Positions 23,134 to 35,142 of a DNA stretch of 64,000 nucleotides are shown here, one piece after another. Numbering within the stretch: the stretch's first letter is position 1; the number at the start of each line of letters is the position of its first letter. This DNA is from Pseudoneurospora amorphoporcata. Taxonomy: Eukaryota > Ascomycota > Sordariomycetes > Sordariales > Sordariaceae. The DNA lies in NCBI GenBank assembly GCA_033297205.1, contig MU859097.1:62001-126000 (forward strand). The letters are read 5' to 3'. The translations under genes and the position numbers were made by a program. Under the pieces are notes generated by a model. The model saw only the letters and a program-made list of their open reading frames with translations. It ran no database searches and was not told the origin of the DNA.

Positions 23134-24705
23134 TCAACTTCCATCTTTGGGAATGTTGTCATGCCGCGCCCCGTACGAGCTCCTGCTACTCCCACACGCC
23201 GCCAATTCCTCCATGCTCTCCGTCTCTGTGCTGCCAAGCCCCGTCCGGCCACCCATCTTGTGGAACGGGTTGCTCCCTACACTAGCAACCTGCCCGAGAA
23301 TAACGCGCGAGGAGCTGTGGTGGTGATGACTTCCGTCGCGACGTAGCCTTTTGCCGGAATCTGTTTCGCTTGCGAACCAATCCTTCACATCTTGGCCAAA
23401 GAATTTCTTACATGCCTTCCAAGATGTGACCGCATAGATGACGGCATTCCAGAATCCCTGCAGCGGCAAGACGCCAGCACCCATGTACTCCAGACCCTTC
23501 ATGGTTTGGTTATGGTGAAGCAACGAGTAGACACGGTTGCAACTCGAAGGTATCCATGTGACCAACAATGCTGTGAAGAAGAACAGTGCGCATTTAGTGT
23601 AATGCCACATTGCGCTGTTGTTGTTGTTCTGGCGAGTCTTTACGCGTTGGCCTCCATTCGCCGACCCGGACAGTCCTCCAGTCAAAGGGGCAGAGCGTGC
23701 CAAGTTGTCGCCGTCGCAAGGTTGTAGGTACCTCTGGTTGTCTGCCGAAATGGTAACGGAATAAGCTTGAGGAGGAGCCCTAAGAGCTGCCGAGTCAACA
23801 GGGCCTTCTTGTGCGCTGTTGTTGCTCTCCAGATCCACCATTCCGATAGCATTCCGATTAGCCATCTCATGAGTGATGGAGACCTCGGTGATTTTGCGGG
23901 ATTGCATAGTTTCGTCATGGGTTTCACCGTAAGAGCTGCTGAATTGTAGCTTCTTGATCTGTCGGTGGTTCTTGTAGATGTCTCTTCCTGCGCGGATGTA
24001 GATGAAGAATGTAAAACCAATGGAAACCCTGCACAACAGAAGGTTAGATCGCTTGCTATTATTTGGAGAGCAGTACGTTGACTTACCAGACAGGACCATA
24101 GAAGGTCGCAATACGGAAGATATCCCATTCTGGACTAATCCAGCACCATAGCGTTGCATTCCCGTACATCCTGCCCCTAGCAGGTGTCGAGATAAAGCAG
24201 AACACAAAAGCGACGACGAATGTCAGGCCATAACAGAATAGGAAGTAGAACTTCTCCATTGACCTCAGCTTCTGGGCATCGTACTGGCGCTCAAAGATTA
24301 GATAGACGTTGAAAGCCATGGCCAATACCCAGAACGCGTCCGCCGGCATAAACCTACGGTTGGGGAAATCCATCAGCAAGCTGTCAAGGTTTAGGACGGT
24401 ACTGCAGTGCCGACTTACATCTGGATCAGGAAGGCCTGCAACTGGCAGCCCGCTCCTTCCGGGTCGGAGACGAAAGATCTTGCCATCAACGTCGCAACGT
24501 TGGTTGCAAGATTTCCAAAGGTTGCGTAGAAGGCCAAGCGGTTGATAGGTTTCCGAAACCTCTTGGAGAGGCAGAAGGTGGAGATGGTGAAGAAACAGCC
24601 GAGTAGGGAAAAAACCGAACAGATACGTTCGATTAGCATCAAGGTGTCGTGGTCGTCGACATGTTGACTGCCATCGGGCCAGTCATTGTCTTGGTTGCTC
24701 GACAT
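23134..24705 (-). CDS. cAMP-receptor-like seven-helix GPCR, 482 aa
   Basis: Exons 24705-24419, 24353-24087 and 24028-23134, with introns of 65 and 58 nt (both GTAAGT). The alternative acceptor at 24381 would leave a 38-nt intron, too short to favour. The protein has seven hydrophobic helices. The first exon carries helices 1-2 and the loop leading to an FLIQ-M-FMPADAFW junction typical of fungal members. Helix 5 follows GPVW at about 180. A long third intracellular loop of about 130 residues (196-325) is polar. Helices 6 and 7 lie near 328-345 and 366-386. It resembles the Dictyostelium cAMP-receptor class of fungal GPCRs (Neurospora gpr-1/2/3 group). It would sit in the plasma membrane and signal to a heterotrimeric G protein. 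The ligand is unknown. Confidence 0.85.
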
Positions 24706-27700
24706 GGTGGGGGTGATGCGCAACGGCGCAAGAGAGGTTTGAAGGAGGCGTCAAGCTGTCGTCGAATATCTTGGCGTTACAGGAATAGCGGTGGAGTGTT
24801 GTGATCCTGATGTTGGCAAACAACAGACCCAGGAAGAATGGAAACGATGGGCGATTCCAGACTGTATTGTTGTCGGAGAAACCCCGAAGAGCGGAAGTCC
24901 AAGGAGTGATGACGGTTTCTGGTCCAAGGTGAGGCGGGAAAGGAGGAGCAGAAAAAGATGGCCAGAAATATCAGATGGAAGCAGGGTGAGGTTTCTCCCC
25001 GCCAGCCCCGAGGTCGGGGGTTGTGCTCCCGTTGCCCTTATACTCGTAACTGGGAGCCGTATCTCAAAGGTGGCGTCTTTCTGAAGTTGCCAAAAATCGT
25101 GTTTTTTTCGACGTGGTGTGGGATGTCGATGTGTGTATAAGTGGTCGTCGTCGGAACCAATGCCAAGAAGGGAGGTATATAGAGAGAGGGAAGCGCCTTG
25201 TGGAGGATCAACAAGGGTAGCTCAAGGTATTTCTAGCATGATCAAGTCTTGGACAGCCTTGATCCCCTGATGGGAAGGGATCCGGGTAAGACACCAGAGA
25301 TTTCGGGACAAGGATGATGTTGAGGACTGCCTCGCAAGGTCGAACTACCTCAAGGTCGACAAGGAAGGAACAAGGTAAGCCGGTAAAGCGGGGAAGGTCC
25401 CGGCAAAATTTAAGCTCTGGTCGTTGGTTGGTGGGATCGGCCAAAGTGGTCGGGTTGTACCTGCGTAGCCTTAAACAGATTGGAAGGAAAGTGATGGACC
25501 GCTCTTGTGCTTCATGCGTACAGCGTCGACGGCTGCTCCTTCACTTGTTGTAAAAATTGGTGGCTGTGGGAAGAGAGGTGGAAGGAAGTTCGTAGGGGAG
25601 TTGCAAAGAAGAATCCGAGCCATCATCGTGCATCTTCCTCTCGTGAAAGGCAAACAGAGGGCTTGTTCATTTATCTCGAATTTCGCATCCAGAACAGAGC
25701 CCAGAGGGAGGACGCTGGATGATGATGATGAAATAGCACAGAACTCGCTTTGCAACGGAAGGGAAACACGGAGCTGAAAGATGTCCAACATGGAGGTGAA
25801 GAATAATAAAACGATGATGGAAGGCCCGTCAGGTATTTCTTCCTAGCGTCTCCATGTGGCAACATTGTCAGTGAGCAACGCCCGCTCGGACCACGATCTT
25901 TTGCAAGGAAGATCCGAGTAGAATCTCCGCCTCCCTCCACGTGTCAGTCCCGCCAGTACACTGTAAAGAGTGAGAGGGGAAGAAATGAAGGAAGTGTCGG
26001 TGATCTTTGTTGACGCGGGGTATCGACCCGAAGCAAACGTTTAACGAGCCGGCCATGTTGCAAGGCTCTCAGCATCATCCCAAATATGTTTCAAAAACGG
26101 ATCGTTTAATGGTGACCAAGTTACGAGACCACTGGGAATATCCCCACTGGGGAATAGCTGCACATTTCCCATATAAGAGACCCTCCGAGAGTGCAACGTT
26201 GGTGATCCCAGATCCCAGTACAGTACTACACTGGACAAGTATTTCCGCTCTGTAGGATTCCGCTGTCAACAAAATAGGAATCCATGACAATGATCCCCTT
26301 GTCGTGGAAATAAGACCTAGGTAGGGGAATTGTTCGTAAGTATAAGCCAAGAATTCCGGGGTAAGAATCCTTCAAAAACAAAACCATTATCCATCAAATG
26401 CCGCTCTTTATTTCACTTACTGCCACATCAGGGAAATTCCGAAACTAGAATAGCTTGCAACACGGAACGACACTGCACGAGTACACGGCACGACAATACG
26501 GCAACTAACAAACGACACGGTTGTTGGTTCGAGTCGGCGACTACTTGGCACAGATGAGCTTCTGACGACAGACTGACCTCTTCCCGTCCCGTCCAGTTCA
26601 GTTCAGTTCATAGCTTCGAGTCCGGTAAGTGTTTTCGGGTGGTCAAAGCAGCAATGGAAGTCGCCCTACTAAGTGTCGGCGCCGGTCTTGGCTAGGAAGC
26701 ACATGGACCCTCGCCCAACGCCGATGCCGTGGTTCCGGGAGCCTTTGCCAAGTTCAAGGTTCACCAACATTGTCGACGTAGACGTGTAGTTGCTGTCAGC
26801 GCCGTTTGTGTGTAGTGAACGGCGACCTTCATCTCAGCGGCTGGAGGAGTTCTAAGCGCCGGCGTCAAAATGAAATGGAATGTATCGCCGTATAGTTCCC
26901 GCATAAGCATATCGATCTTCCGCGCGCCAGGATGACGGGCATTGGATCCCCGGGGTCATCGTGGTCGAAGACAGACATGCATACTTACATGCCTGCCGCC
27001 GGGACCCCGATCATCAAGCCGACCTCCCTTCCCGAAAAAAGAAGCATGGTGATAATTACCTTCCCTACCTACATCCTCCTCCCAACCTGACATGATAAAG
27101 GGTCCGCGCAGGTGGCAGGTGGCGGGTGGCGGGTGGGCGGGAGGTTCGTCGGGTGTTCGCATCTTTAGATTCCTCTTTCGTTCTTTCGTTTGTTCGTTCG
27201 GTCGGTCGTTCATTCGTGAGATTTCGATCGCACGCGCGCGGGTGACCCTCATGCTCACACCTTTTCCCGTCCCGGTCGGCCGTGAACATGATCTGTGCCA
27301 GTCCTCTTTCCGCCTCTATGTGACCATTTCATGCCATGCCAAGCATCATTCATCTCAAAAATCTCAGGATGGGATGGAACTTGAGACCGCGCTCATGCCT
27401 GTGAGGATGGTGTTTGTGTTTCCGTCGCGATCCGCGGGATGACATACCGGCAATCTAAAGGAACAACTCGATTAGGTGCATCGTGGTTACCACTCACCAT
27501 TGAACTGGAAAGAACGACAAATCACCGCCGTTTCGGTCGTTTTCCTCCGTTTTCTGTCTCTCGCATCCCTCCACTGTAGGTCAAACCCGTTCAGCGCCCC
27601 ACTTCAAGAACCCCTGCAGAACTCAGATTGAAAGGTGGATCATACCCCGGTTTCCACATTTACTCTAGCGCATCTATGGCGTATTCCTGCCTCCGCGTGC

Positions 27701-29322
27701 TAACCCACTGTAAAAATGTCGTCCATTTGGTCAATTTATCATGTTAAGCGTGGTTTTTTGCAAGTGGCAAGAACTTTAATTTTCGTACAAAATATGAGTG
27801 GTTTCATCACTTTTTTACCCTTGAATATTGTAAGGTGGCTGTACCACCCTAACAAGTTAAATGCTGGCAGAGGTATATTTACCTACCTTAAGCTGCTGAT
27901 ATTGGTGTCGCCGCTGTTCTGGTGTCTCTTTTGCGGTCTACGTATTATTGCATATAAAGGCCTCGCTGTAAACGCTGCCTATCGTCTACATACTGGTAGA
28001 TAAGGGAACTAAAAGCTCAAGGATTCACCTCACCAAAAGCACTCGGCACTCAGGGTAATCCTTTGGTAATGGGAATAACAGCAACGACAACGACAACGAC
28101 ATCGTTAGCATTAACATGGACAACGACAGCGACACGAGGGAAACGGCGATAGCTTTCAATGACAGCACCAAAGAGAGTGCGAATGCACTTGGCTGGCGAT
28201 GTGGTGAAGTTCCTTGGGGGGCGCGGTTGGGACCAGTGATTGGCTGCATGGCTAGAAAAGTGGGTTTTCAGGGTTCACTTTTGAGTCTAACCATCCTGTC
28301 ATCTAGGTAGTGTAACTGGACCTTTCCGCTTACCCACAGAGCCCACCTCGCTCCGCTTGGCCTATTTCATAGAGGAAACCAAGATGGGGGTAAACTTGCG
28401 AATTAATTGGCTTGCTAGGAAGAAGAGGAAGATTCCTAGGAACGCCCAGCTAAAAACCCCAAGAATGAAAACTTTTGTGGGACAGCCTTTTCATCATCTC
28501 CGTCATCCGCCATCCCCGTCCGTGCTCTCCCACGTTCTCCCCGCAGCTCGGGCTCATCTCCCCAAAAAGGAGCTCAGGGCTACCTAGCTTAAAATTTAAG
28601 TCTCTAGAGGGATCCAGAGGGTTGACGTTATAAAGTGTCCGAGCTGTCGGAACTCGGCAACATCTTTTTATCAAATTTAACTTCCACCTTTCCCCTGTTC
28701 TCGTCCATATGATTATGTTCCTCAATTCAATCTCTCTTGACGAAATTGATCCCCATCATTAGATCTAATATCCGAAGGCGACAAACTCATCTCCACGGGT
28801 ACCTTACGCGGCAAACCTCTTTGCCTCACGAACCCTGATGACGAATGTTGGCGACTTTGCTGGTTTTTGGCGGTTTAGTACAGAGGGCTTCAGTCTCGGC
28901 AGTGGCCATCATTCATGATCACGACATCAACGCTCGAGCGGCTTGGCAATTCTATCCACGCTTCCCATCTGGCTGGCGATTTCCATCAGACCTCAGGGCG
29001 CCGCCCATGTTGCTGCTTGAAGTACAGTACAAAGTTTGGCGGTTTACGTGATCGTCTCTCTTGTTGAACGTTAGCTGCCGTGTTGACATTTTCTTGGATC
29101 ATGAAAGAAACCCCAGTCACATGTGAGAAGCAAAAGAAAAGAAGCAAGATAATCCCCTAACTCAATTCATGCGTTACGCCTTCAAAGCCAAGTGGTATTC
29201 CCAAGTCGTTTCTATACGCACGGTAAGCTCGCCTCTTTCCGATCCCTGGGTGATGACCAGCTGTAGGAAGTCATGTTCCTTGCTGCTCAACGGTAACCAT
29301 TACTCGGATGCTCCCAATTTCT
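24706..29322. other. intergenic, about 4.6 kb, no supported gene
   Basis: The left part is the promoter of the GPCR gene. A visibly AT-richer block at about 27700-28010 carries a 95-codon frame without recognisable features and could be decayed element DNA. The right end is 3' flank of the transporter gene. No RNA gene or element end was found. Confidence 0.5.
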
Positions 29323-31649
29323 TCAGTCAGAGCGAAGGTGATCCGGCGACTGAGCTGTGCGTGAGTGCTTATCTTCCATCGTCGACGCAGAAGCTACTGC
29401 AGATCTGGGGCGGCTCAGGCGAGAAGCTTGGCGTTCCATCAGTTCGAACTCCTGCACAGGAACTTCTTCGGTTGCCTGGCCTTTGTTCTTCTGTATTTTG
29501 GTCATGATGAACTTGTAGGCTCTATAAACCCATGGCTTCCGACCGGCGGGGTTGATTGTCCAGTATTGCTTGAGATGGTAGTCGTGGGGCTCGATCCCAG
29601 TGCTTTTCGAGATGATCCAAATCAAGCCGTTCACAATGATGTACGTGAAAAGACCCCTTTCGAGAAAGTGTCAGCTTAGTCAACAGGCGTCCATGGGAAT
29701 TGGGGTACTTACGCGATGAGTCCATATGCGACACTGTAGCTGAAAGGGATAAACATGATTGTGACAAAGGAGGGAATGGCATCGCCAGCATAATTCCAGT
29801 TGATACTGCCAATTTGTCGCAACATCAGGAAACCGATCTACCCCACGTCCGTCAGTATAATACAATTTTAGGGAAAAGATGTGTTCTTACCAGGATCAAG
29901 GCCGGTCCTGTCGCATATGGGGGGATACCGGAAAAGAACGGCGCAAGGAACACCGCGGCCAGGAAGCATAATCCAGTCACAATTGCCGCTATTCCAGTAC
30001 GGCCGCCCGACTGGGCTCCTGCACCACTTTCGACGTAAACCGTGACAGGAGATGACCCCAAAAGGGCTCCCATGGAGATACAGAAAGCGTTGGTGCAATA
30101 TGCGATGGTAGAACCGGGGAAATCGGGGTCAAGTCCCTGGAGTCTGTAGGTGTATCTCGCCAATCCTTGAAGCGTTGCGGTGCAGTCGATCATGTCGACG
30201 TAGAGCATGGTTAGGAGAGCAACGATAAAGTTGCCTTGATGGCGATGGAGGTCAAATCGCAGCTCAAACATGTTGAATCCCGTCTTGCGCACTCCGACCA
30301 TGCTGGAGAAGTAATCCCATTTGTTCTGACCAGCAGAATCATAAGGGAAAAAGGTCACGGATGTCGAGCGTCTGAATTGTGCGACGGTCAGTCTCTGATC
30401 TTGCTTGGTCCAGCTGGAACCACTTACGGGATGGACATAAGAGTGACGAAGAGCACACCAATGCCAATGGAGTACTTGTTATTGAAGCCCATCAAGACAG
30501 CTGGCAAGATGCCTCCTCCAAGGATGCCGAGCCATAACTATGGCTTGTCAGAAAATTGAAGAAACTCGAGAAGATGGAGGGCGTTACCTTGGGACTCGCG
30601 ATGGCGCTCGTACCAGTACACTGGTCCTGCTCGTTGGGATTGTCACAAACAGCAAGCGAGATCGGCACGACGTTTCCACTGGTAATGATACCAAGTCCAG
30701 TATTGAAAGTCAGACCAGTCAAGGCAAGGAACAAACCAATGCCGCAGACGCCCGCGACCTTCATAGTGGTCGGAATGATTCTGACGAGCCAGTGACGAAG
30801 GCCGGTCAAAGCAAGGATGATGAAGATCCAGCCCTCAAGAAACACGGCCGTGAGAGCAGTACGCCAAGGTAGTAAGCCGGATCCTCTGATACCGACGACC
30901 TGATACGCGAAGTAGGAGTTGAGACCCATGCCAGGTCTGTTCTATTGTTAGCGATCTTGGACCATGCCAGAAATGACTGTGTTCCCAACTTACGCGACAG
31001 CCAAGGGCATATTGGTCGTCAAGCCAATAAGGATGCAAGACATTGCTGAAACGGCGGCGGTCACAGTGACCATATCACGACGAAGTTCTGAAAATCTGTC
31101 AATACTACAAGCCCGAGAGAAGAGCAAGTCTGGCTTCCTACTGACCTTCGACGCAGGTTGAGTAATCCCTGGCACAGTAGGGCTTGCCCTTATCCTCCCC
31201 TAGGCAGCTACACTCATAACCCGAGGCGGCAATTACAGCTGGCTATGTTCGAGTTGTTTGTCAGACACGTCTTCCTAAACATAGGCCAGAGCGCACGTAC
31301 ATTAGCGGCCAAAACATATAGCATGGTGGAGAAGGTAATCAGTCCGGCGCGGATTTCGGTGCAGAAGTTCGCATCTCTGATCTCCTCAGCCTAAAGGTGA
31401 TCGGACGATTAGTCAGTTAATGTTCATGAAACTGGAGTACGATCGCCGAGGAATACGAACATGGCCTGACCCGCGCAGGCGAAAGAAGCGACCGACATAA
31501 GTCCCGCTAACCTTGCGGTTGACGAAATCAACCCCACCATTGATCGCCTCGGTCGCGTAGGCAATGCCGCGGCGGAAAATAGAGCGGCGAGGGTTCTCAT
31601 GGACCCCGTCGAGGTTGTCCGAGAGGCGGACGCCGGTGCTGCCCGCCAT
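29323..31649 (-). CDS. azgA: AzgA-type purine (adenine/guanine/hypoxanthine) transporter, 605 aa
   Basis: Nine exons: 31649-31512, 31390-31301, 31242-31146, 31087-30994, 30936-30588, 30537-30428, 30371-29891, 29837-29713 and 29656-29323. All introns are 50-58 nt except the first (121 nt, donor GTTAGC). The summed length is 606 codons in one frame. Family hallmarks include EIRAGLITFSTMLYVLAAN, NMPLAVAPGMGLN-YFAY, the GLTFNTGLGII helix, SVTFFPY and ESGAGAQSGGRTG. About a dozen membrane helices are expected. The family (AzgA, related to NCS2 transporters) mediates proton-coupled uptake of purine bases at the plasma membrane. The N-terminal ~45 residues are cytosolic. An extra upstream exon is possible but not needed. 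It could be an AzgA paralogue rather than the orthologue. Confidence 0.9.
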
Positions 31650-34600
31650 TTCTCTGAGGGCGTCGTGGACTCTGCGGTCCACTGGGCAGGCAGGGTTAGT
31701 CGCGGTTGTCTCGAGAGATTCCGAAAAGAAGTATGGACTTGCAATACTTCACGGCGTTGCGCCGGTAAAGGAAAGAAGTATGGAGATGGAGATGACGAGA
31801 CAAGAACAAACACTTGAGGCAGCTCTGAGCTGTGCCACCAAAGAAAAGATGTGGACAGCGGAAGGAAGGTTGCGTTCGAGGGAAGGTGAAGAGGAGAAGG
31901 AGTGGACTCGGCAACCCGACGCGCCTGAAAATTGCGGGTGGATTGGGAGACGCGTATTGTGACGTTCTGAGGAAGGAGCGGCTGCAAAGTACCGTGTGGG
32001 TACTTGCTTCTGCCCTTCCGGCTTCGGAAAGCAATACTGGCAACTGAAGTGCCCGATACTTGTATCTCTAGAGCCCAAGACTTCTTGCGCACTTCAAGAT
32101 AAGGGATGTGAAGGAAAGGAAATATCATACTTTTGACTGCGTCGTTGTCACTTGGCAACAACCAGTTGTTCTTGTTCGGTGAAGTTTGGGGTTTGATGAT
32201 CTGGGATGAGTGTGAGGTAATGTTGTCTGGTTGAAAGAGGTAGTCTGGAGAAGAATTTGCTCAACTAGATATAGGTGAGATGAATGCGGTCACCCCAGCC
32301 AACCAGAAGGCACCCCCCTCGTATTGTTTCCTTCGCGAGAAGGAGCAACGTAGGTGTGAGCTGATAGCTAGCAAAGAATCATTGTATGCACATGAGGCTG
32401 AGGTGAAACAAATCAGATTGAACAGTCCGGTTCTGGCACAAAGTAGGTGTCTGGCATCTGTTATCCCAGTGAGTTAGAACGTACAGTCATCTTGACATTT
32501 TTTTTACATCAGTCATGGTCCGTGAGGTGAGAGCTGTTGTTATTATCCTGTGACTGTTTTCAGTGGGTCGATTCAGGCTCTTTTTTCGTGACGATTCATG
32601 CAGTACTTTCCATTTGATGTATGTAATTGATGAATATACTGTTTAGGGTCATGCCATCCACTTAGCGACACGCTAGAATATTAAGCATCAAGAATCCAGA
32701 AGAGTCAACAGAGCCTCGTCTCTCCCTTTACCTTGTCTCAGAAAAGTGAGTGATGTTGTATTAGGTCGCAATCCGGCCGTTTGGGGTATGCCTCGCTCTG
32801 AACCCCCACCGACACGTCTCCCGAGCAACTGACATATAGCCTCACTTTTGACCCCGAGGCTCAAAGCTCCCGAGCATGTATACTTGCCGACATGGGCCTT
32901 CAATCTTTAGTCGAAAATATTGCTGAAGGGGCATATGCTTTAGGGACTCCGCTGGTTTACTTCGGCCATCCAGAAAATTTTAGCTGAACTTGACACGAGT
33001 GAATATCCCAAAGAAAGTATCATCAACTGCCACCCTGTGGTATCCATTCGCCACGATGTCACAGCATATACTCAAAATGTTTATTACGCCGAATGTTTCG
33101 GAATTGCGTCGGTTTGGTCGCTGCCATGTACGACTGGAAGTTTGTGTCTTTCACAGACCAGTCTTTGTATCGGCCAGTGATGAGTATAGATTGCCCGACG
33201 ATGTCAACGAAGAACCAGCGCAGAGGTTGATGGGAGACATGCGTATATCTCCCGTGTAAGTTCGTAGGCAATTCATCAATACCTGATCACGAACACCTTG
33301 ATACCCAAAGCCTGGGGCAGTACGATGGGTAAACAAAAAGCGAGGATGTTGGGAGTTGGCGTGGTTCTTCGTGGAAGGGGCGGGAGGTTTCGGACGGTTG
33401 CCTAACCTGAGCATCGGGATGACGGAATCCGAACTGAATTCTTCCATGGATTGTTTGAGGTTTGAGAAAAGAAGCAATAAGGTTCATTAGAAATGACAGG
33501 CATAGTGTGAATGAAGTAAGGGTGTCCGACAAGCTCAACGATCTTCATTGATCCGGAAGAAGGTCTCGTTTGACGTTGAGAATTGTTCGGTACGTACCGG
33601 TTACTGTGGGGCTGCCAAGTCTCGTGGTCTGCACTGCACTCTTGGCACTCAGGTACAGGACGGTACGGGTGGGTAATCTGCTTACATAATGCGCTGCCCG
33701 AACTGGACGCTTCCACCATTAACTTCCTTCCAGCAAGGAAGCATCTCAAGATGAATAGTTCAAATTTAACATGTGGGAGACTCCAAGCATCAGGTTCGCG
33801 AGAAGAAGCTATCGTCTTAATTGCTTTATTTTTTTTTTTATCTTACCACACCGGCTGGATGCAACACTGAAGGAGGCCTGTTCTTGTTGTGGGACCTCCC
33901 CCATCTTCTCAAACACAACGTATGGGAGGCAAAGAAGGTTGGGGGGGGGGGGGGGGGGGGGCAAAAACAATTTAACGCGGTTTTTTTTTTTTTAAAAAAA
34001 AATTGGAAAACACGTTTTATTTTTTGGGAAACTTTTTTTAAAAACCCCAAACCGNNNNNNNNNNGCCCCCCCCCCCCCCCCCCCCCCCAACAAGAGATGT
34101 CTCGCTCTTTTGATGTTGATTCCTAAAGATGGGATACGACGTTTTAAGGTTTGCGACTCTGTTGATACAACCGGCTAACCGGTGATTGTGTGGCCTTCAA
34201 CTCCAAGTTGCTGCGACAAAGATGTTGGTCCAGCATCTATCAACATCTCTACCAAACTATCACTTGAAAAGAGTCAGAAACATTCCTCTGGAGCCTGAAG
34301 CGATACTAACTACATTAGCTCGAAAGTCACGGTCTAAAACCGTCGATACGTGCAGTGGTCAAAAGGTGTGACTGAAGTTCACCCGACTCTCACTTCTGCC
34401 CTTCTGGCCAAGAACATCAGATGAGTCGCTCCTTCCATCTTCTACCGGAAACACTGATCCGAAGACGTGCTTTCTAAGGTACCCGACGGGACCGAGCCAA
34501 GTCCAAATAACGTGGAAGGCACCGAATCTAGAAAACATTGGCCGTTATCTTATCATTTTGCCCTAATTCCTTCAGCTGTTCTCCAAAGATCGTGACAATC

Positions 34601-35142
34601 AAATCCTCTTCCGGACACCCACACTCTTCATTCGGCCGCTGAAGGTTATGATCATGACGCTGACCGAATAAATATAACACATACCTTTTTGAATTATGCT
34701 ACAGGCCATTTGAAGTTCTTCCCCTTTACCCCATACTGTGTATGTGAGCTTGCTAGTAGCGCACGAGAACACCATCCTTCCGTGATACACGGACCCGCCA
34801 CCTTCTCTGGAGCGTTTGCGCAAAGGACCTCATCTGATTTTGTTGCGCAAATCCATTGCGGTCATCTACCCCACTCTCACATCCTCCCATTCCCAATCGC
34901 GAATCTTCGACCGCGAGCCCTCTAGGCAGATCTCGAGATCCAGCCGAGCTTCATCGGCTAGTTCACCTTTCGCCGTCTCAATCGACCACCCCCCGAACGA
35001 CATCGCCAGAGCACAAGGCCACGAAACTGCAGATCTCACATTCATAGGTCGATGGCAGATATCGTGGTTTCTGCAACACACCTGAGATCATTCTCAACCT
35101 TCGGGGCCGTAAATTTACCTTCCCTTCTCCTTTCGTTTCAAG
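31650..35142. other. intergenic, about 3.5 kb, contains the assembly gap
   Basis: The left part is the transporter promoter and leader. No gene is supported. It contains the N gap at 34055-34064 with its flanking low-quality sequence, and the promoter of the plus-strand gene at 35143. Confidence 0.55.
33941..34088. other. assembly gap with low-quality flanks
   Basis: A run of 21 G (33941-33961) is followed by about 90 bases in which almost every base is stretched into a homopolymer, then ten N (34055-34064), then 23 C (34066-34088). This pattern is typical of poor read ends at a contig join. Bases in this stretch should not be interpreted. Confidence 0.9.

Noticed and set aside
24381..24418. 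Alternative 38-nt first intron in the GPCR gene
   Set aside because: Below the usual minimum size; the 65-nt intron gives the FMPADAFW junction expected for the family.
26524..26545. GGTTCGAGTCGGCG, possible tRNA T-arm
   Set aside because: No matching acceptor stem at either plausible distance.
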